A stretch of DNA of 22,199 nucleotides from Seison nebaliae (Eukaryota; Rotifera; Pararotatoria; Seisonacea; Seisonidae), in contig JALJEE010002020.1 of assembly GCA_023231475.1 (NCBI GenBank), positions 1 through 22,199 of the forward strand, read 5' to 3'. Position 1 is the first letter of the stretch. Each line of letters starts with the position of its first letter. Shown piece after piece: positions 1-8,953 of this stretch. Position numbers and translations under genes: made by a program. The notes below the pieces were generated by a model, which did not search any database, was not told the DNA's origin, and worked only from the letters and a program-made list of their open reading frames with translations.

Positions 1-1
1 C

Positions 2-187
2 TCGTCGCCTCTCCAATTTTTCTGCCGTTATTACTCGTTAAATTATCCTCTTTCAATGGAAGACGCTTTATCGGTGACATCTAATTTTGATTTGTCTTAT
101 CACGTTCCTGAAGCACTCAAGCATTTTATTGTAACGGGCAGGAACTCTTCTGATGGTTCCTCATTGGACCTTTTCGACGATCCCTAG
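2..187 (+). CDS. C-terminal fragment of a retrotransposon ORF2-like protein (partial)
   Basis: The frame is open from base 2 with no stop until TAG at 185-187, giving 61 residues. The visible residues include a Cys-Arg-Tyr-Tyr segment, then PLSMEDALS, then VPEALKHFIVTGR, and an acidic tail ending LDLFDDP. This pattern fits the short tail after the reverse transcriptase (and sometimes RNase H) of LINE ORF2 proteins. The reverse transcriptase itself would lie upstream of the window, so the assignment is provisional. An ATG at 57-59 is in a different frame from most of the region; the in-frame ATG occurs at 56-58, but it is probably an internal methionine. The alternative is the last exon of an ordinary cellular gene. 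Confidence 0.45.
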   Translation, partial: SSPLQFFCRYYSLNYPLSMEDALSVTSNFDLSYHVPEALKHFIVTGRNSSDGSSLDLFDDP

Positions 188-202
188 TATCCAACCTGAT
201 AT

Positions 203-253
203 TATCTACAATAAGTACAATTGTACTGTCCTGTACTGACGATATTGTAGATA
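203..253. repeat. Nested inverted repeat in the LINE tail
   Basis: An 11-bp perfect inverted repeat (TATCTACAATA at 203-213 and TATTGTAGATA at 243-253) encloses a 29-nt loop. The loop contains a separate 14-bp perfect palindrome, AGTACAATTGTACT, at 214-227. The structure begins only 16 nt after the stop codon of the upstream ORF. A 3' stem-loop is a known recognition element for the reverse transcriptase of some LINEs. That this is such an element is inference. Confidence 0.55.
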
Positions 254-480
254 TCATTTCTGTCTAGGTCACTGTCTTTCTTGTTTCGATTCCCGTTGTT
301 GGTCCATCCATATGTAAAGGGAAAGTTAATATCAATAATCCTGATATTCCTGCATATATCCGGAATATTCTTTCCTATTTTCTTCTCGTCTTTTATATTC
401 TTCATTCAATCTTTTTTTCGCATCGATTTTCCTTCTTCCAGAAACATTTATCTGTTATTATCGGTTAATTAAATAAAGTT

Positions 481-1785
481 CCCTGTAGTGGAAAAGACTT
501 GAATAAAAAAGATGAACTATAGAATGAACGAGAAATATCACAAAAGCAATAAGATCGAAGGAATCGTTTGATGGAAGTAAAATATCATCATCAAAAGAAG
601 GACTGGAGAAAGAAGACGATAATTGGGGAGCATTGAAGTAATTCGACAATGTAATGACTTATTCTTATTGAATATTTATTAGCTGGCGATTGATAAAAGC
701 CACAACAGACTCAATTTAAGAGAGAATAACTTGCAACGAAAATTTCCTAAAGAATTTTCATCTTACATGATCATTCAGTGCTGAACTCTTTCTCATCAAG
801 TCGAACTAACTCGAATCCAAGGAAACATATTTCTTTTCTCATCATTTTCTTCAAATCATAAGGAATTAGAATTCCTGAGGTAATTGAGGGAATCGACGAT
901 TTATTTCCATTACATCTCATTAGTGCCATATTTAACCTTCATTTCGTAATATATCGATTTCATATAGCATTATAATATTATCGAAGGCTTTCGAACAGAA
1001 GATGAATTTCGAGTTTAGATTGCGAAATGATGAGAAATTTCAGTACCTCTGTCATAGTCCCGATAATTGAATTGAAACTTTGACGAAACTCTTTTGAGTA
1101 TATATTGTTAATAATTTGCTCGGTCATTTCAATTAATTCACTTTCGAATAGGAAAGAAATTTACTTTCGAAGTGTCCTAGAAATGTTCTTTGTAGATTAG
1201 GGTGAGCAAAAATACTCTGAGATTGCTATAAATGTTTATTTTGCTATTTTATCTTTCCGTCATTCTCAACCTTTTGTCCTCTCTCACATAATCGGTAAAT
1301 TTGTCAGATGATATATTCGTTATTATGACCGATCGAAAAATTTCTAGCTGTAGAGTAGAAGGTTCATAGAGAATTTAAAGCCACGGATGATCGCATAGAA
1401 TTCCTAATATTTTTAACGGCATAAGATATTCGTTATACATAATATATATTATATATATTTGTTATACATCAGTTATGATGATTCATGGCTAACATTATTG
1501 TAAATAAGACAATAAGTTATTGGATCAAATATATTGATATAAAAGTAAATATTTTGTGATAGAGCAAGTGGAAAAAGAATTGATGAAAAAGTCGTTTCAA
1601 CTTAAGGTTGAAAATTTGATACGAAGGTGTAATATTGTTTGTTTGTGGATCGATTTCCACAAACACCGAAATGCAATATGCAGTTGGTGAGAGAAAAAAA
1701 CATAAAACGAAAGAAGATTATTTTGATTATCAGAAGGAACATGAATTTATCAGTTAAGATTAATTAGGAGTTCAAAATAATATCC
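481..1785. other. Gene-free AT-rich spacer
   Basis: I found no frame on either strand with convincing protein-like content, and no tRNA-like cloverleaf. It holds scattered AT-rich palindromic stretches (for example around 1430-1470, with a repeated TTATACAT) and the stem-loop at 1640-1665. The last few hundred bases probably include the 3' UTR and downstream flank of the minus-strand gene that ends at 1786. Confidence 0.5.
1640..1665. repeat. 10-bp perfect stem-loop
   Basis: TGTTTGTGGA (1640-1649) pairs perfectly with TCCACAAACA (1656-1665) across a 6-nt loop, TCGATT. It lies about 120 nt beyond the stop codon of the minus-strand gene ending at 1786, so it could fall in that gene's 3' UTR. 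It is GC-richer than its surroundings. There is no U-tract or other sign of a bacterial-type terminator. Confidence 0.5.
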
Positions 1786-3545
1786 TTATTTAATTGTGTG
1801 ATATCTCTGTGTTCTCGGTCTTCGCATAGCACGGTTTGCGGATGCTGCTACGATATGTGCGTTTCTTTCTGTTGTGCGTAATGGTGACAATTCAGTTGTC
1901 TTGCGGCTACAGAAATTCTGTGGAGTTTTTTCCTGATGAGCACTCCATTTTTCTCCAAAATTGGTGTTAAGTGGCAGTTGAGATGTTTTTTTTAAGATAT
2001 TATTGCCAATTTCATAAGAAGGAGTAATTGAAGATAGGGGTGTATCAATGATATTTATTGGAGAATTCTGGTTTTCAATATCAATGAAAAATGGTTTTTG
2101 AGAAGACGCTCTGGAAGAGGGACGACTTGGATTACGAGAAATTGATGAATATTTTTTTACTATAGTTGGTGCTCTTCGTCCATGATCGTTCGAGTTGAAG
2201 AGATTGATAGTCGACTCAGTATTGCTTAACGGAGAGTCTTTCGATAAATTATTGGATTTAAAAGAAAAACTATTAATCATCCGATTATCTTGAAACAATG
2301 GTGTTGATGTTTTACTCTTAATATGATATTCATTAAACTGTTGTGAATTTCCCAAATCGAAAAACTTCTGAGTGACCGGTTGAGAATTCTTAGGATTATT
2401 TAACTGTATATCTAATTCAATTGGTTTCCTATCGATGTTAATTGTTAATGTGGATGATGACCGTTTATGTTGTACGTTTCCCATCTCGTTACTATTATTC
2501 GTCGATGCTGACAGGGTTCTTAATAAAAAATTAATCAATTTAAAAAGACTGAAGAAAAAACCGAAATTTGGAATAATCACAATTACCAGAATTGTTCATG
2601 TTTAAGTTTAAACACGAACGATTGATTTGTGGATTACTACCCTTATCATAAGAGTATGGAACAGAAGTCGAAGGTCTAATTTTTTTATCGTTAAACATTC
2701 GTTCGTTCGTCAAATAATTATCTTTAGGATGTCCATTATACCGATTGATCATGAGAGGATTTTTAGGATGAATATTGGTTTTCTCATTACTCATTAAATG
2801 TCCTTCATAGAATTGGTAAGGGGAAATTTTGTTCAAATTATTTAAATTTTCGTTTGATATCAATCTCGGTTGTTTGTTTTGATAGAATGAAGGATTAATT
2901 GAATATTGATTCACCTCATGTTTGTTGGTTTCGTGTTCGTGGGACTCTGGTCGATAATGGACAGGCATCCACTTTCTAGGAGAAAGTTGTTTAGGATAAT
3001 CGATATATGATTCACTCATTGTTGGATCATTAATTGTTGGCTGAGTAGATTGTGATCGTATTGGAACAATGTTAGATATTTTTTTCACATATTGTTCCTT
3101 GGAACTATCATCATTCTGTTTATTATTAAAATTGAATGACAATAGTTTTGGAACTCTTTTAATCTGGAGAATTGGTGAATTAATAGGACTCTGAAAATTA
3201 TCAATAAAATCAGATTTTGGTTTCGCTCTTGGTCGTTTCGTACAAACAATAGGAATCGTTTCAAATTGGGGTAAATCACTTTTCTTCTTTTCTGAGGCAT
3301 GATAAGATTGGTTAAAATTTGGAGCGAAGATATGGTTATAAGGTAGAGATCCGGTGTCAAATGGGACTTTATCTTAAAAGATGAATAGTCGTTTTTAGAA
3401 TTTTATAAGAAGAACCTGTTAGAAATTCTTCACCATACAACGGGGTAAATCGAGATGGTTGAGTTGCGAATCGTTTATGTGAGGCAGCTAACCGATTCAA
3501 ATGTCGACCACCATCGTTTGTAAGTTGAGAGTTAGTATTGTTCAT
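1786..3545 (-). CDS. Unrecognised, largely disordered protein, three exons
   Basis: I do not recognise this protein. Proposed exons on the minus strand are 3545-3416, 3372-2587 and 2507-1786, encoding about 545 residues. The first intron (3373-3415, 43 bp, GTTCTT...TTAAG) joins in phase and rests on a long open frame that continues on both sides. The second (2508-2586, GTAATT...GTCAG) also joins in phase, but other splice choices exist, so it is less sure. The protein begins MNNTNSQLTNDGG and is rich in Ser, Asn, Pro and basic residues, with Arg/Ser-Pro-type stretches such as SRNPSRPSSRASS and SPRKWMP. I see no membrane segment or catalytic motif. The C-terminus is strongly basic (RAMRRPRTQRYHTIK). 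Long Ser/Asn-rich composition suggests intrinsic disorder, possibly a scaffold or cytoskeletal adaptor, but no function can be assigned. The start is the first in-frame ATG of exon 1. Confidence 0.7.
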
Positions 3546-4463
3546 CGAGAAGTTGTTTTTTCGTTTATTTATTAACCCATATATTAATTGATTGAATTAG
3601 AATTGATAAGAAAGAAGTAAAGTAGGATAGAAGAAAGAAGAAAAAGCAATTATTTTGTTTCTTTGAGAGTTGGGGCCTCTATCCTTCCATTCATTTGAAA
3701 ATGGAATGAAAATGAGGAAAATGGTGAAGAATGAAGGCAACGGTCAGTGCAGATCTAATGCAACATTTCTTCAAGTCAAATGAAAATCGCCTTGAAAATT
3801 GTTTTGTGTGGAACAAACGATTTACATACGATCTCCTCCTTCACAATGAAGTGTTAAACTAACATAATTGCATTTTTAATACTTCTCCGACCTATGCATC
3901 CACTACGGATACACATTGAGTACCAAAGGCATTATTACTCTAAAATTTTACTCTCGTATATACATCTATGTATTTCCATTGAATCTAATTCATTTGAAAA
4001 TCATTTCATTTACCTTCTCTCAATTCCAATCAAGCGATTTAACTAGTTATCTAGTCCATGGCGAGTTCGGATCTTTCTTATAAGAAATAAGAAAAATTGT
4101 TAAGTTAGTAGTCAAAGTTCATTTATTTCTTACATCGTTACAATTACCATTCTCTGACAGCAGTTATCTCCCAAAGAATTCCTCCCAACAAAATCGTAAT
4201 AGCTCTCTTCTCCAGCTTCACCTTCCTACTCTCAAAATGAAGTTAACAAAATTCGTTCTCTTCAACAAATAGATTGAGATACAGAACTGATAAAAGTTTC
4301 ATCTCTTCAAATTCATAAATTATCTCGGCAAGAGGAAATAAACAAAATATTCAAATGACCTCTCAATCACCTTATAAGACTTTTATTATCCTTCCTACTA
4401 AATGATTAAATGAAACAAATTTTAGATGAAAAGGAAATCATTCACAAATTATTCATAACATTA
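3546..4463. other. Spacer: 5' flank of the disordered-protein gene and 3' flank of RTF1
   Basis: There are no convincing coding frames on either strand. The bases just above 3545 are the expected 5' UTR and promoter of the minus-strand gene. The part near 4463 is the downstream flank of RTF1. Mixed AT-rich sequence with short purine runs (about 3600-3660) is all that is visible. Confidence 0.5.
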
Positions 4464-4469
4464 TTTATT
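4464..4469 (-). promoter_or_regulatory. Poly(A) signal of RTF1
   Basis: A perfect AATAAA on the minus strand lies about 143 nt downstream of the RTF1 stop codon. This is the first canonical hexamer I found after the last coding exon, so it is a reasonable 3' processing signal. Confidence 0.5.
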
Positions 4470-4611
4470 GTAAATCAATTTAAATACAAAAAGAAACATG
4501 ATACTTAAAAAAATAAAATTTCGGTTTTTTCTCCCACACAAATGAGATGTGGTTTGATGATTGTTAATCATTTTATTGCGTTTATCCTCATAAAACGAAT
4601 TAAATAATTTT

Positions 4612-6772
4612 TCAAAAATTTTTTCGATTGTCGGCAGATGTATTTTTTGGCATATTCTTAAAGTCATCGTCATTCAAACTTTCGCCGACAATATCTGGAA
4701 AAGAGAGGAACTATAAATTGCCAATGGGAAAAAGTTTAACTGCCATTGAGATCGATATCTAAATCTACTTCGTCACAGACCAATCGACTAATTAATTCAT
4801 GATGCGCATTGTCCTTCTTATCTAACAAAATAATTTTTCAAAATAAATTTTTTTTTGAATATTTATCCTAACTATTTTCCTTTGAATCAATTTTCATACG
4901 TTTTGGTTCTGATTCTTCTAACACTGTGAATATTGTCATATGGAATATGAGAATTGAGAAGAAAAAGAAGAGAAACATTGATGGGTCGGTCTTCTACGAC
5001 ATGCTTTTACCGCATCACTTTCATTGCTTTTTTCTGACTTTTGTAAAATGTTTTCATAAAACAAAATTACAACTGTAAGAGAAACTTCAAGAGTTTTGAA
5101 TTTAGTCTCAATTTTACTTTCAGCTGCTCGAATAGAATGAATCTGTTGAGCTCTATCAACCGTTTGACTATGAACTTGTCTCTCCTCCATCAATTTCCGA
5201 TTAGTTCCAGCTAATTGTTTCTCAAATAAATTAATCGATTTCTTATTATCTTGTCGTTTGGCAACCGATAATTTATGACGCAAATTTTCTCGGATCATTA
5301 AAGTATTCTGTCCCACAGGAATATCGAGAAACTCATTCTTTAGTGCGACCATTCTATCAATTTCATCATTTGTAATTGTTTGTTTGGAGAATTTGAAGAT
5401 TTCTTTAAATTTTTGACGGACATGTTCTTGAGTACAAATTGGTAATTCCTGGAAGAAGAAAATTGAAGAAATTACTAATGAAAAAAATGGACATCGTGTC
5501 TCATCGTTTGAAGCCAGTTGTGGAATTCAGTCTCTTCAAATCCATGATTGGAAACGAAAATCATTTGAAAACTTTTAATTTGACATCCGATTCTTTTAAA
5601 TGTTTCCCGTTGGATCAATTGAATAGATCGATAAAAAAATTTTAAACTTTAATTTCAACCAAATATTCGTTTTAATATTCTCGAAATCATAAGCTTCCGA
5701 ATCGACCGCTACTCCAACAATCTCAGCAATTTTACTTCGATTACCTAATTAAATTGGATTTTAATGAAAAAGATTTAAAATGTAAAAGAAACCGATCGTT
5801 ATTCGAACATAACATCCGACAATAACTTTAGAGAAAGTCTTCCTATACAAATGATCACGAAGCCATGCTCGACTAACGCGAATTTTATTAATCGCAGCAG
5901 CTGTTTGAACTGGTTGTCGATGTCGCATATATTTCTCACGTTCTTTCTCACTTAAACTATCGACTATAAATCAAATAATGATGAGAATAATAATAATAAT
6001 AATTCTTAGGAATGAAAATTAAACAATTTCTTTCTTTTGTTTCTACATTTTTCTTTCGATATTCTCGTACATTAGCTACTTGTATTTCTTCTTCGTCACT
6101 ACTCGAATCGTCCGAAGATGAATCACTTGAACTCGAACTAATTTCATTCGATGACGACGACGACGATGATGATGATGATGATGATGATGATGTTTGACGA
6201 TCTTTAAGTATTGACACATCTGAATCACTAAAGATGATGATGATAGATGAATTATATGATAATGAAATTATTTACCCGTTCTTATTTTTATCAATCTTCC
6301 GTTCCGCTACAAGATTGTTAAGTAATTCCGTCTTCAAATCATTTTCCTTCATTAATCGTTGAGGTCTCTTCATTCCATTTCCGTCACAACTTTCTTCTAA
6401 TTCTCCATTTTCATTATTGTTATTATTATTCCTTTTATATTCCTTTTCAAATGGATAATCTTGTTCGTTCTCTTCTTCTTCATCACGAATTTCTCCATCC
6501 TCTTCAGAACCATCATCATCATTGTCATTGTTGTTATTATTGTTAATGTTAGTTAGAAATTGTTTTGTAATATCTGTTGTATTTTTATATTTGTTTCTTT
6601 CCGCCATTTTTGCTTGAATTTTCTCCAAATCTCTTTGTTGTTCTTTTTCTTCTATTAAATTGGCAATCATCTTCAATGAGAAAACGATTTATGAGATTGA
6701 TGGAGAATATAAAGTTAAAACCGTTTCCTTTTCCATTTGGGAGAGTCCTTTCATCTTTCCTTCAATATTCAT
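4612..6772 (-). CDS. RTF1: RNA polymerase-associated protein RTF1 (Paf1 complex), Plus3 domain
   Basis: Rtf1 is the Paf1-complex subunit that couples elongating RNA polymerase II to histone H2B ubiquitylation and binds Spt5 through its Plus3 domain. Proposed minus-strand exons: 6772-6722, 6670-6276, 6227-6025, 5963-5793, 5744-5648, 5592-5493, 5448-4977, 4923-4873, 4821-4741, 4694-4612. All junctions keep phase and give about 567 residues (551 if a further 48-nt intron, 5038-5085, is removed). The N-terminal part has the charged Rtf1 pattern (GLSQMEKE, later LLNNLVAERK), then Asn/Asp/Glu runs and a 14-Ser tract. The Plus3 region, about residues 237-350, shows KIRVSRAWLRDHLY, VIVGCYVRITIG, IAEIVGVAVDS and MIFVSNHGFEETEF, closely paralleling the human protein. 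A charged helical segment follows. The C-terminus carries EVDLDIDLNG, like the human DFDVKIDLQ segment. The start is the first ATG after an in-frame stop; an upstream exon may be missing, because the usual acidic N-terminus is absent. Confidence 0.9.
6150..6192. repeat. GAT/GAC trinucleotide microsatellite inside RTF1
   Basis: About 14 tandem GAT or GAC triplets lie in exon 3 of RTF1. On the coding (minus) strand they read as TCA/TCG and give a run of serines next to a Ser/Asp/Glu-rich linker. The other strand reads as poly-Asp, which creates a spurious plus-strand ORF. The tract sits in a linker between the N-terminal charged region and Plus3, so length changes are probably tolerated. Confidence 0.85.
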
Positions 6773-7408
6773 ATGAGATTAATGTAAGATTAATGGAACT
6801 AACTCATTTCATTGAATGATGTCCACTTTAATCATAAATGAGATAAGAATGAAATTATAAAAATAAATAAGAGAAATATAAATAACATCGTTCTCGATCG
6901 ATTCGGGTACCATCGCTCACAATTAATCGTATTACTATATTTCAATTAACAAAGAAGATTTGCACTTTAAAACAAATTTGAAGATGAATAACAACAACCA
7001 GTACAATTCACTTATTCATCTTCGATTATTCTTCATTTTACATTGACACATCTCTCAATTCTCACTTACCATTCAACATTATAATGAACACTTCTCTTTC
7101 GTATGATAAGCTTTTTACTTTATAATATTTCCTAATTAATTAAAATCTATCAATTCATATCAATTATTGCAATTTCCTCCTTTCCTTTCAAATTCTATAA
7201 TGAAACAATGTAAATTCTCTATTTTATTGATTGCAACATTACTCATGTCTATAGAATTTTCACTACAGATTATTTAAAGTGAAAAATATGTATAATTTTA
7301 ATAATAAATTATTTTTTGATAAAACATTCAAAAATCAAGCTTCATCAATTTAATGTACCACATTCAAATTCCATTGAATTTCTAATAAATATTTTCTCAT
7401 CATTTCCA
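6773..7408. promoter_or_regulatory. Shared 5' region between RTF1 and the tetraspanin
   Basis: RTF1 (minus) and the tetraspanin gene (plus) start head to head about 636 bp apart, so this interval should hold both promoters and 5' UTRs. It is AT-rich. It could also hide an upstream RTF1 exon, since the RTF1 N-terminus looks short. One candidate is an ATG opening near 6949 on the minus strand, but I could not join it in frame. Confidence 0.4.
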
Positions 7409-8686
7409 ATGTTGAACCGTCTACCATATTACGGAGGTGTTCGTCGACCATTGCATTTGGTGAGTCAGTCGAAACGATTAATTTGGTTGAATATGATAGT
7501 AATTTTATTAGGAATTCTCGCTTTCGTCAGTTTCACGATTGTTTGGGGAATATTTGAAGAATTCACCATATGGACATATCATACAATTGCATGGATTGAA
7601 TATAATTACTATATCCATTTTTGGGATCGTATCACTGTCACAAGAACTATTATTATTTTCTTATGGATTTATGGTATTGTCACTATTGGTATCGGTAGTT
7701 ATCAAATGTATGCCCTTCGAAATCAGAAATTGGAAATGATGTGGCAAGCTCCTAAAATGTATATGTTTATCGGAATTATCACTTTCCTCGGCGCCTGTTG
7801 TTGGTTAGTAGTAACAGCAGCTAATTCACATGAAGGATATATTCGAAGAGGTGCCGATAATAGGACGGTATGGGAACGTGTACGATTTAAAGGGAATGTT
7901 TTTAAAGATCTTGTTTATATGCAACAAACGTTCGAACGTTATTCATCTGATCGAGTACCGAATAGGAATGATGCCATGAAAATTTTCATAGATAAATATC
8001 AGAGAGAATTCCGTTGTTGTGGTTGGAGTGGACCAAAAGATTATTCGATTCGATATCGACGTCTCCCCGGAATGAAATTTGAGAGAATTAATCAGACATT
8101 TTTGGATGTGGTCGATAGTTGTTGTGTGAGGAAGAGATATGTCGTACCATCACCTGAATGTGGTAAAGGTTTAATTGGAAAGGATAGTAATCGAATTTAT
8201 CAGGAAGGATGTGGTCCCAAAATGAAGAAATGGTATCGTAGAGGATTCATTGAAAACATTGTCATGGCAACATTTGGATTATTATGGGCCATCTATCTTT
8301 TTATAGTTGCTGAATCGAACAAAAGAAGATTTTTTGAAGTTTGTGATAAAATAGAAGATATGCAATCATTCTTACGACCTGGAATGTCAATGAGTACTGT
8401 CAGTAAAGCTAGTACACATGCTGCTGGTCGTTATCGTGTACCTCGACCAACTGCCAATCAATTAAATAATTCAAAACGTCCCGAAGTTAAAACAACCAAT
8501 CGACGTCCACCTACTTATGATCAAATGTATTCTAATCCACATCGTCAACAACAACATCAACAACATCCACTTAGTCAACAATCAGTTGTAATATCAGCTG
8601 AAGGTCCAAGTCCGAGTGGTGGTGCAAAAGTGAATTTAGCACATTCTGTAAGTCCAGCTTCAAAAACTGATCAATCGTTTTTATAA
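7409..8686 (+). CDS. Tetraspanin family membrane protein (intronless)
   Basis: A 425-residue four-pass membrane protein. The hydrophobic segments are about residues 24-47, 79-102, 117-138 and 280-303, with a long extracellular loop between the third and fourth. That loop has the tetraspanin hallmarks: a CCG motif at 203-205, a DSCC at 236-239, then Cys251 and a GC at 267-268. This six-cysteine arrangement and the large loop of about 140 residues recall the peripherin-like branch more than short-loop tetraspanins, but I do not assign a subfamily. Possible N-glycosylation sites are NRT (151) and NQT (228). The cytoplasmic tail after residue 304 is about 120 residues, Pro/Gln/Ser-rich with a Gln/His run and a PPTYDQMY segment that could bind WW domains. 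I chose ATG at 7409. The frame is open upstream to about 7316 but has no earlier ATG. Tetraspanins organise membrane microdomains with integrins and receptors; the partner here is unknown. The gene has no introns, unlike its neighbours. Confidence 0.88.
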   Translation: MLNRLPYYGGVRRPLHLVSQSKRLIWLNMIVILLGILAFVSFTIVWGIFEEFTIWTYHTIAWIEYNYYIHFWDRITVTRTIIIFLWIYGIVTIGIGSYQMYALRNQKLEMMWQAPKMYMFIGIITFLGACCWLVVTAANSHEGYIRRGADNRTVWERVRFKGNVFKDLVYMQQTFERYSSDRVPNRNDAMKIFIDKYQREFRCCGWSGPKDYSIRYRRLPGMKFERINQTFLDVVDSCCVRKRYVVPSPECGKGLIGKDSNRIYQEGCGPKMKKWYRRGFIENIVMATFGLLWAIYLFIVAESNKRRFFEVCDKIEDMQSFLRPGMSMSTVSKASTHAAGRYRVPRPTANQLNNSKRPEVKTTNRRPPTYDQMYSNPHRQQQHQQHPLSQQSVVISAEGPSPSGGAKVNLAHSVSPASKTDQSFL

Positions 8687-8924
8687 TTTTCCCTGTAAAA
8701 TTTCGTTTCATATTCAAATTTCATTTCTGCTCATACATCTCTCCTAATATAAATATATATTTCTAATTAATCGTTTTCACATTCCTATTCATATTTCTCA
8801 TATCTAATATTTTTCTCAAACATACAATATCGACATTCATCCATTCCACTTCTCATTCATTTTTCCTTCTTTTTATTGGTAGAAATTTCCGCTTATTTCC
8901 CCAATGTTTTCTTAGTCATCCAAT

Positions 8925-8930
8925 TTTATT
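8925..8930 (-). promoter_or_regulatory. Poly(A) signal of the Lon gene
   Basis: A minus-strand AATAAA lies only 23 nt beyond the Lon stop codon at 8954-8956. A second copy is at 8872-8877. Either would give a very short 3' UTR. Confidence 0.5.
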
Positions 8931-8945
8931 ATGATTAGATGATGG

Positions 8946-8951
8946 AATAAA
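8946..8951 (+). promoter_or_regulatory. Candidate poly(A) signal of the tetraspanin gene
   Basis: This is the first plus-strand AATAAA I found after the tetraspanin stop at 8686. It is 2 nt away from the Lon stop codon on the other strand. If used, cleavage some 10-30 nt later would put the tetraspanin 3' end inside Lon coding sequence. Confidence 0.4.
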
Positions 8952-8953
8952 TG

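Larger units (their letters stand above)
1..480 (+). mobile_element. 3' end of a LINE-type (non-LTR) retrotransposon
   Basis: The first 187 bases are an open frame that enters from outside the window and ends in a stop. They are followed by an AT-rich tail with a strong hairpin (203-253). The base composition is visibly less AT-rich than the spacer that follows. The C-terminal residues resemble the extreme C-terminus of LINE second ORFs, where a 'leucine-rich, then Phe-x-x-x-Thr-Gly' ending is common. That resemblance is from memory and is not proof. The 3' limit near 480 is a guess based on an AATAAA-like stretch at about 471-478. No target-site duplication was identified because the 5' end lies outside the window. 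Confidence 0.5.

Noticed and set aside
202-649. Small open frames on both strands after the LINE fragment
   Set aside because: They are short, of low complexity and antisense to each other, with no recognisable protein content.
801-825. tRNA B-box-like string (aactcgaatcc)
   Set aside because: There is no matching A box, acceptor stem or cloverleaf around it.
4461-4673. Minus-strand 70-codon frame at the end of RTF1
   Set aside because: It is another frame of the last RTF1 exon and the 3' UTR. The spliced RTF1 frame stops at 4612.
6012-6197. Plus-strand frame ending in a long poly-Asp run
   Set aside because: It is the antisense of the RTF1 poly-Ser exon and exists only because the GAT repeat is open in all frames.
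7316-7408. Upstream in-frame extension of the tetraspanin
   Set aside because: It begins with TTG, has no ATG, and would add a segment unlike tetraspanin N-termini. The ATG at 7409 fits the family.
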